Below, piece by piece: positions 57,040 to 64,000 of a DNA stretch of 64,000 nt. Where the stretch lies: positions 1,488,001-1,552,000 of the forward strand of contig JAIXMN010000005.1 in NCBI GenBank assembly GCA_025716815.1, read 5' to 3'. The notes below the pieces were generated by a model. That model did no database searches and had not been told where the DNA came from. It worked only from the letters and a program-made list of their open reading frames with translations. Position 1 is the stretch's first letter. Each line of letters begins with the position of its first letter. The DNA comes from Dichotomocladium elegans (Eukaryota; Mucoromycota; Mucoromycetes; Mucorales; Lichtheimiaceae). Both the position numbers and the translations under genes were made by a program.

Positions 57040-59086
57040 TTGTCGACCTTGTCCACAACACCACAACGCAGGCGTACGCGTTCGCCAAATATAGTTTCAT
57101 CAACGAGACAGTGTGCGATCCAAATTTTAACATCCAGGAAAACATCACGAAGAAGTTCTTTTCAGAAGTTCGGCTCTCCATGGTTAACAAAGCCGAACGC
57201 CGCAGCCAAGGTGAAACTGCCCACATCCGAGAACTAATTAATCGCCACAAGGATGAGTACCTTCGGATATCCGGATACGACAGGCCTGCGTTCCCTTATT
57301 CCCAGCAATGTTCTTCTTACGAAGGCACCAAGATTTATACTGCTTACGTGAATAATGCCCACATGCGGTTCGGGCAAACACCTTCGGCGTGTCATCAATG
57401 TCATCCTGAATCTTCGTCAGCGAAAAGCCGACCGCAAGCGGGAGTTAATCGCCTAGGGCATAAGCCCCGATCAAGTACGCCAGGACCTTTATGAAACCAT
57501 CGCCCGGCATGCCGCAGGATTCAAGCGAGCAATTGCCCGTCGAGGTGTTTTGAGGGAAGACATTAATGACGAGCCTGGATTTCTTCGGGAAGCATACGAT
57601 AACCTACAGCCTGTCTTAAACGCTTACCACCCGAAAGCACCAATTTCAACACCAGAGTATCTATTACGAAGCCAAGGCCAATCCTGTTAAGCATTTCATC
57701 GCCTTCTTCCAGCTTGCACGTGTTTGTCAACAGAACGGAATACGCGGATTCAACTGTTTTCCACTTCGTCGCTCGTGGTCACCATGCTACATGGAGATCG
57801 ATACGAAAATCCTTTGCTACCATATCCTGGGCTGCAAAATGGAATCCCACAAAAACAATATGGAGTACTGGAGACCGGCTGTAAACCTGAAATCAAGAGC
57901 TTTCAAACCCCAAGAATCCGAGCTGCTCCAATTCCGTGGGACTATTCACACCGACGGCGACGGCGTTACTGTGTTCAAGAAGACCAATGGCCTTCAATCG
58001 GGTTTCGGACATAGATTTGGCATCCAGAGCGAAGATATCGAGTACGTCAACCCACAGATAGTCCGGAATGAAGATTATAGAGGACAATGGGTCACCATTG
58101 ATCCTGGCAGAAGGGACCTGTTGTATTGCGTTCATGAGAACTCTTCACCCAACAACCACCAGACATTCCGATATACAAAGCAGCATCAAGATCATACACA
58201 GAAAACCAAACGGTACCACAGACTCCGAGAACGACTCAAGTTAGAGCGACTCGAGGTCGCGTTGGCTGAGCAGACTCTATCTCAATTTCAAAGTCATACG
58301 CTTTCCGTGCACAACTACGACGGATACCTCGGTGCCAAGAACCGGATCTCTGTAGTTCTCAAGTCTTTCTACGCGACAACCACTACGAACCACCCGCACC
58401 CGCAATTTCTTTTTCGAAAACTTCGCCTATCCGCATTTTACAAAAAGCAGCAATGAAAAGCTTCACGACTCTTTGAATGCGAAGTTTGGCAGTAGGTCCG
58501 TTTTCGTGATGGGAAATTGGTCTGCGCCGCATACCAGATATCAAGAGCCTATCCGTGGTCTCGGCTTCCGGCGGCTGTTGAAGAACAATTGCAATATTTA
58601 TTTGATCGACGAGTACAAGACAGGCAAGTGCTGCCCTGTATGTGACAATGAAAGCCTTGCTACCTTTAAAATGGTTCCTAATCCACGCCCATATCGACGA
58701 CCCGACGACCCGCTCACGATCTGCCACGGCCTGCTACGGTATGAAGGACGGGCATGGTATGTTATATTTCCAAAAGATTCTAATATTTTGATGTTTCAAT
58801 AGATGCACAAATCAAAACTGTACAGCAGGCAAGGCAGAGGATGTTCGTCAACCAAGGTTATGGAACCGGGATCTGGCGGCGACTCTCAACATGCATCATA
58901 TCCTCCGGGGTCTTTCGGGAAGATGGTATCATCCCAGCAAGGTTTCAGAGAAGAAATGCTGCACAAGCGTCCGCAGCTGGTGGAAGGCCACGCTCACCTG
59001 AACCAGAACAGCGTAGCGTGATACCACGACGGGTAAGGCCAGGAAGGTCACGACGTACACGCTCTGGCGGGTCGAGACGACCGTAA
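57040..59086 (+). pseudogene. Fanzor (eukaryotic TnpB-like RNA-guided nuclease), decayed
   Basis: Fanzors are RuvC nucleases guided by an RNA from their own element. Blocks in order: VHNTTTQAYAFAKY, ISGYDRPAFPYSQQCSSYEG, HIAFF-like FFQLARVCQQNGIRGF, FPLRRSWSPCYMEIDT, then RuvC-I WVTIDPGRRDLLYC (Asp kept), MGNWSAPHTRYQEPIRGLG, the LIDEYKTGKCCPVC zinc-finger start with its Glu, CHGLLR, CTNQNC, and RuvC-III LWNRDLAATLN (Asp kept). A GT-AG intron at 58739-58802 restores CHGLLRCTNQNC. Damage: frame changes near 57380, 57655, 58450 and 58910 and a TAG at 57462-57464. The shifted C-terminus keeps REDGIIPARFQRR and an Arg/Ser-rich tail. All three catalytic residues survive, so decay is recent. The start is not determined. 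Confidence 0.88.
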
Positions 59087-59106
59087 CCCCCGACCAAGAA
59101 TTTTCC

Positions 59107-59175
59107 GCGTCAGTTATCGCTGACGCACCCAGGATAACCACATCCCTTCGGGGCAAGCCCCCTTCCTTTGGAAGG
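59107..59175 (+). ncRNA. Candidate Fanzor guide-RNA scaffold (omega/fRNA-like)
   Basis: Just downstream of the Fanzor reading frame on its coding strand. Three hairpins in a row: GCGTCAG/CTGACGC with loop TTATCG (59107-59126), CCC/GGG capped by TTCG (59144-59153), and CCTTCC/GGAAGG with loop TTT (59161-59175). Known omega RNAs lie in this position. The distance from here to the element end is about 170-240 bp, which is longer than in well-known cases, so the role is a hypothesis. Confidence 0.5.
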
Positions 59176-59209
59176 ACGGTGTGTTGTAAGTTAACGGGAT
59201 TGGAGAAGG

Positions 59210-59344
59210 CGTAGTGTTTTCTGCTGACTAACAGGGTTTAATCCATGGATGCGAAATCTTTTTACCTATTGATACGACAAATTTATATAATTCTATGCGA
59301 CATTATTTTATCTTGTTTACGACATTTATTTTTGAAAATAAAGT
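59210..59344 (-). repeat. Right terminal inverted repeat of the Fanzor element
   Basis: Inverted match of 55585-55740, ending GAAAATAAAG next to the TA duplication. Confidence 0.9.
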
Positions 59345-59346
59345 AT

Positions 59347-60659
59347 GTCTCCTGTTATTTTATGCTGTCGAGTTCGACGACCCTACGACACTGATTGGTG
59401 TCCTATTTCTTGGTCTGCTAACGAATAGTCCCAGCTTGCGATATTCGTCCACGTACACACTATCCTGGTTGTTCTTCAACGATATACATGAAACTACACG
59501 ATTGGGCGCGTTAAGCCAAAATATGGATCTTCAAATTACTGTCACGTAGCAGTGCAATACCTTAGCACATGTGTCCATCCCATCCGCAATTTTCGCCTGC
59601 GACGTAACTATCAATCCAACGAAATATATCTTTTGATGTCAAAAGAGATTCGGGAGTCAGCTGTAGACTGGGGCTTCGTCTGTATTAAATGCGAGCGGCA
59701 TACGTACCTAACGGATGCAAATAAATGTAAAATGGATATGTGTAGATAGTGCGAGAAAGAGCTCTATCTTGAAAGGATATCAACGTTTTCCTTTCCTGCC
59801 CTTGTTTTCACTTCCTATGATGGCTAAGAACAACTGCCCTTTTTCATTTGATCCCGCAATATCGTATGTATAGAGGAACTAATATTTTAGAATTACTATC
59901 TTAAGCAGAATACATTGCTTATGAAGCATTGTCTTTGCTTAATATGGATGAGCCACCCATTACCTTTTCTTTTCTCGAGTCAGCTGCTGATGTGATACTA
60001 TGATAAGATCCGTGGACGCTAAGCTGTTCAATATTGACATCAAATGCGCTTTGTTACAAGGTTTCTTGGAGTGTAGGCACGCATTATGGCTATTTAAAAT
60101 CTTTCTGTTCGTAATAAGCATGTATCAACCGTGACGTTCTGGTGATGCAGGTACAATGGCGTCATGTGACATGCATGGGATGTATTCATCTGGAAAATCT
60201 TTTAGCATTGCCATTTAACGCGCTAGCAATGCAGCATTCTATGGCGAGTTTTTTCTTGAGCTTCTGAGAGCATTCATACGTTCGATTACTCTCAGTGTGC
60301 GGGACATAACGTACATTCCACTTTTTGAAGATCCCCGTCCATTCTTAATCTACTTTGCGTTCGCACACCCACTTTAGAACAAATGACGGTATATTTTCTT
60401 GAGTGTTGTATCTATCGTTATAGGTATGACCTGGCCATGATCACCATTCGAAAATGTTGCACCACTACCTCGATTTTATCACAAACTCGTCGAATCCTTT
60501 TTGACAATTGTGAACGATATATAGCAGGACGGTGCACTAGTAATAAAGCTCAAATGTCGTCTGGGGATACCGACCGTATATTTTTTCGAAGTTTAAAAAA
60601 CTCATCAGCAATAGCATGCACTGTATAGACTGAAATCGAGGCCCCTCCCTTTTATTTTA
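59347..60659. other. Gene-poor AT-rich region
   Basis: No recognised gene. Short frames only. The right part may include further decayed transposon sequence adjoining the relic at 60660-61230. Confidence 0.4.
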
Positions 60660-61230
60660 ATGACAGGTTGCATTCATTTTTTTTATATGAATCGCTGGAG
60701 TATTGTTTTGGATACTTTGAGACCCCTCTGGAGCAATTGCTCTACAAGTCTGCTCGAAGGGCCCTGGATGGATCCTCATCAACGCATTCCAAAACAACGT
60801 CCCTGTGCTCTTTTACGAATACGCGAATGACTGACACCCCTGCTTCCACATTTCTTACATAAAAATGCTATTAGGACCTTTTTTCTTACTGATATGCGCA
60901 TCGCTGTCCTGAGCGAAATGGGATTCCTAGATGCTCTGCAGGAGCTGATGCACTCCAACGACAACTTGAAAAACCCTGATCTGGCCTTCGTCAGTTGTGC
61001 AAGATGCACGTATGTGGAAACTGCTTCTTTCATCAGCATGTCTGTGTCCTTTTGCCTAGGAATATATATGTATGGCAGCAATGTTAAAGTTACCATTGTA
61101 ATAAGATACCGTAGACTGAACAAAGTACGTCTCCTCATCATTCACATCAACAACATGGTCCTGCCCATCATAGTAAGGAAAGCAGATTGCTCATCGCAGA
61201 ATGATGAAAATGTATAGAAGCAAAGATTTC
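60660..61230 (-). pseudogene. Third Tc1-like transposase relic
   Basis: Near 61190-61110 the minus strand reads FPYYDGQDHVVDVNDEETY, matching the N-terminal block of the transposase relics in C and D. Further along, degraded frames down to about 60660 follow the same order but with many stops. No inverted repeats were found around it. Confidence 0.5.
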
Positions 61231-61407
61231 TTGGCAAATGTGGTTTTATGTTCTGATGCGGACCATTCTATTATTGCCTTCCCCCAACTGTGCATCTGTG
61301 GATGTTTCACGACTGCATATATCTTTCAAGTTGCGTATATATTAATATATTTATTAAGTCAATAGCCCCCTCCTCTCTCTCTCTCTCCCTTTCTCTCGCA
61401 CCCCCTT

Positions 61408-61828
61408 TTATGCGAATAATGCCCGGATCAGGAATCCACCATCCTGTGGTGCCTGTTTTCTTGCATTTTCTTTCGACGCCACCGATATTAAAATTTCCTG
61501 GGCTGATGATCTACGCTGGAGCCGAGGAGATATGGATTCAAAGGAGGCAATTGAAGACGCCGAGGGCGACCTGGACGAGGACGAAGGGAAGGGAAAAGAA
61601 TAAGGATATGCTCCTGTTGCAGCTGCTTGCTGCAGGACAACACGGCGAAAGGATTCCGCGAGTGGATGCTCAAATTGCCTTATGCACCTGTATTCTCGAT
61701 TGACTCGCTCCAGTTCTTTTGTTAACCTTCGCATATTTTCTGGATGATTCACATCATCCTTGTCATCCGCAAGGAAACATTGCCGCTGTAACATCAGCTT
61801 TTGTTGTGTTCGACTCAATGGCTGCTGT

Positions 61829-61863
<35 letters not shown>

Positions 61864-62178
61864 TTGTTGCATATGTCTACGGTTGCTACTTGTTGCTGTC
61901 ATCGCTGCCGTCCCCAACGACTTGCTGCTGGGCAGCGGCAACGAGCGCAAGGGCGGCGAGGGCGGCGAGAGCGCATGTACTGTATAAGGCGTGAGCTGGG
62001 TAGTGGCCGCTACAGCAACATTCGCAGAAGCATATCTCATATTGGGATGGCTTTGCATAGGCCGAAGCCTATGCTTGCCGATGTTTGAGTTTCGAATAGT
62101 GGACGATGCGTCGGCATTGCACAATAGATCTGCCTTGAGAGGCTCTGAATTGGGTAATTGAACAGCAGACATGCTCAT
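61408..62178 (-). CDS. PolyQ protein, possibly Tco89-like (TORC1 subunit)
   Basis: A single 256-codon frame. A 17-Gln run lies near residues 104-120, encoded mainly by CAG/CAA. Immediately after it is LSRTQQKLMLQRQCFLADD, then a charged helix PENMRRLTKELERVNREYRCI. The SRTQQKLxLQR motif followed by such a helix is what I recall from the fungal TORC1 subunit Tco89; this is a weak match by memory and the rest is Ser/Pro/Ala-rich and disordered. The frame ends shortly before a CT-rich run. If correct, the protein acts at the vacuole in nutrient signalling. It could instead be an unrelated low-complexity protein. Confidence 0.55.
61813..61870. repeat. CAG/CTG trinucleotide repeat (polyQ)
   Basis: Mixed CTG/TTG run on the plus strand encoding the Gln tract of the gene at 61408-62178. 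Confidence 0.9.
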
Positions 62179-62417
62179 TTACAGGAGGGAAGAAAATAAA
62201 AAAAGAAAATAAAGAGAGATAGAGAGGCAAAACGGGGTGTAGTGAGGCGGGGGGGAAAAGGGGTGGGGGTTTATGAGACAAAAGGAAAGAGGGAGACAGT
62301 GAGATGGATCATGTGGAATAGTTTACGATTGATATTATGGCACGGTCATGTGGCGATTGTGCTTCTTAAAGGTCATCTCTTTCTCTCACCCTCACTCCTT
62401 TGGGATGTCTCGCATGA
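62179..62417. other. Intergenic region
   Basis: Short spacer between two minus-strand genes, purine-rich near 62180-62300. Holds the leader of the polyQ gene. Confidence 0.5.
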
Positions 62418-64000
62418 TCAGACCAGGATTTTACTTATAGTAAGCCGAAGCCGTGTTAGCCGCCAATACTTCGTAATTTGTCCGATAATTACATACGCGA
62501 TCGGACTCTTTCGCTTGTACAGAGCAATGAACATAATAAGGGCCATCAACAAATTCACAGCAGCATGCTTCAATGCAGCCTATACATACATGAAAACAGT
62601 CAACGCAAGCCCTCTTGCATTCTATCCTCAAAAATAGGAAACTTACCTTGACAACCCATTTCCACCCCTCTAATCCATCGCTGTCATCCTCGTCGGGAAC
62701 ACGGGGTTTTACTGGCACCATTCGCCTCTGCTGGTTCCGTTCGATAAGCTCCTGCCGGAGCCCATCGATTCGTTCATTCAGGGCAACAATCTCAGCTTGC
62801 AGGGTATCCAGCGCCCGCTTTGTTGCCGGCCCGAGCGCAACCACCGACGTGTATTGTTGTTCTGTTAGTAACTGGTTATTTCCCATATCCGTTGGCGCTC
62901 GTGGTACTGTTGGCGTGGCGGTCATTGAAGATGCCGCGCTCGAGCCGTGGTAAGGTGACTGGAGGAGCTGAGATGATGGTTGCTGCTGCTGCTGCTGCGA
63001 TTGCTCTAGGTGAACAGACGTTGCAGAAATGACTGGAGAGGGTAACTGGACTGGTTGACCTCGGCTATTGCCATCCTCACCATCATTGACGCTGTGACCG
63101 TCATCCACCCTGTATCTGCGTGGCGGTTGCTGCGCCCATGGGTTCACGTGAGGATCAAATGGTTCCTCGTCAAACATGGGTCGTCCAATCCGCGCCGTGG
63201 GCGGCGGTAACCTCCCGCCTTTTGTTATTGTAGATGATGCTGATGGCGGCCGTGCGATGGGTGTGGTCCTGACTGATACCTGGCCCGACTGTGTAGAAGC
63301 AACGGACGGTGCTCGACGAGGCTGATGCTGATGTTGGTATTGCACCGGGGTTTGGCGGGGGCGGGAACCTGAGGAGCGCGACAACGCAGGCGACGCTGGT
63401 GGGCGGATGTGTCCTGCCCCTACTCCAGAGCGCACGGATGATGCAGGGGTCATAGCTCGCTGGCCACGGCTGTCACGCTGAATTTCTAATAAGTACGCCT
63501 GCTCCTCAGTGTCTGCAGAACCAACACTTGAATCTAGATGTGTATATCATGAGATGAAATGAGCTGGCTTCAATCCAAATATATATGTATTTGTCATCGG
63601 GATGGGCGTACCATCATCCGTGCCGGCTTCATCGTCATCACTGTCGTTATCTGCTGACGATGGTTGCATGGTTGTAAACGCCTGAATTATCTGATGTGCC
63701 TGAGCCTTGCTGACAGGCTTCTTATACGCCTGGTATGACAGATACATAACGCCGGTAGGTTGGATGTGTGCCTTACATTTTCTCATTCTCTCATTTCCCC
63801 CCACCACTTTCTCTGTGCCTGTATCGGCCTGTGCATACCTCTACCGCAAACCGCAATAGTGCTTCTACATAACGATGTTTGGCTTCCAACGAAGAAAGCC
63901 CTTCCAATTTCTTCCATGCGTCCCTATTTATCAGTTGAATGGTATGAATTGATACGGTCATCCTCATCGACATTGATAATGACCATTCCAGTTACCATTT
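62418..64000 (-). CDS. Acyl-CoA-binding-domain protein, tail-anchored (ACBD4/5-like), 5' end outside window
   Basis: Binds long-chain acyl-CoA; tail-anchored members sit on peroxisomes or ER. Visible exons: 63996-64000 (last five bases of an upstream exon), 63839-63923, about 63612-63729, about 62647-63534 and 62418-62594. Joining the first two gives KWDAWKKLEGLSSLEAKHRYVEALLR, read in parts, which is the third and fourth helix region of an acyl-CoA-binding domain, including the KW motif. A long Ser/Pro/Gln/Arg-rich linker follows. Then comes a coiled coil (KRALDTLQAEIVALNERIDGLRQ in parts) and finally GWKWVVK-AALKHAAVNLLMALIMFIALYK, a single C-terminal membrane helix with a basic tail. Order and topology match animal ACBD5 and its fungal relatives. 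Confidence 0.82.

Larger units (their letters stand above)
55583..59346 (+). mobile_element. Fanzor-bearing TIR transposon, TA target duplication
   Basis: TA at 55583-55584 and 59345-59346. The ends CTTTATTTTCAAAAATAAAT and its inverted copy begin terminal inverted repeats of about 135-155 bp (55585-55740 and 59210-59344), nearly identical except for a 23-nt insert in the left one. The TIRs contain repeated TGTCGYA motifs, likely transposase-binding sites, and an inner CTGTTAGTCAACAG block. Similarity of the two ends continues inward through the hairpin zones (55783-55823 and 59107-59163). The only recognisable gene is a broken Fanzor. No transposase gene is seen, so mobility must have come from elsewhere. 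TA duplication and TIR style fit the Tc1/mariner group. Confidence 0.9.

Noticed and set aside
57724..58014. A second overlapping frame within the Fanzor region as a separate gene
   Set aside because: It is the product of the frameshifts in the Fanzor pseudogene; conserved blocks continue in the neighbouring frame.
1..64000. CRISPR arrays, tRNA and rRNA genes
   Set aside because: I looked for regularly spaced direct repeats, for tRNA T-arm and A/B-box patterns and for rRNA-like blocks and saw none; a tRNA search program could still find a divergent one.

Overview
The window looks like nuclear DNA of a filamentous fungus, most likely Mucoromycota (Mucorales-like). Genes carry many short spliceosomal introns (about 45-110 nt), including several GC-AG introns. 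The gene set is eukaryotic: Shp1/p47, Aim24, a LIM-domain protein, a mitochondrial PDH/BCKD-type kinase, a G-protein beta subunit and an SLC41 transporter. Spacers are full of decayed Tc1-like transposons and one Fanzor-bearing element. The phylum is an inference; the eukaryotic nature is seen directly from the exon structures.

Layout. 0-8 kb: the 3' part of a small secreted-protein gene, glutamate decarboxylase (+), then Aim24 (-) and a four-LIM-domain protein (-). 8-10 kb: gene-poor, with one possible decayed coding region. 10.1-11.6 kb: a 1.5-kb non-autonomous TIR element (A) lying 150 bp beyond the stop of the Shp1/p47 gene (11.8-13.7 kb). 14.4-17.2 kb: an ABC-transporter relic and a decayed Tc1-like element (C). 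17.3-20.3 kb: a C2H2 zinc-finger gene, a probable mitochondrial small protein and a small basic protein. 20.4-21.1 kb: a solo end of the TIR family (B).

21.3-40.3 kb: a tandem array of four genes on the minus strand. Each encodes a signal peptide, a kelch beta-propeller, one membrane helix and a cytoplasmic tail. The first three sit in roughly 6-kb duplicated units that also carry LINE relics. Promoter and spacer blocks and the tail exon are nearly identical between units, while the kelch exons differ much more, so the ectodomain looks like the variable part.

41.8-45.7 kb: a 1.8-kb Tc1-like element (D) inserted at a TA inside the last exon of a Baeyer-Villiger-type flavin monooxygenase gene; the transposon end now supplies the last codons and the stop. 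47.8-48.6 kb: a hypothetical gene. 49.3-55.1 kb: SLC41/MgtE-type transporter, mitochondrial kinase and G-beta, all on the plus strand.

55.58-59.35 kb: a 3.76-kb TIR element with a TA target duplication and a decayed Fanzor (eukaryotic TnpB-like RNA-guided nuclease) gene. Its ends carry hairpins whose loop (TTAYCR) is conserved across five copies in this window while the stems change but keep pairing. This is the strongest candidate for an undescribed system: a structured RNA shared by a Fanzor element and its non-autonomous relatives A, B and D. 61.4-64 kb: a polyQ protein with possible resemblance to the TORC1 subunit Tco89, and the 3' part of a tail-anchored acyl-CoA-binding protein gene.
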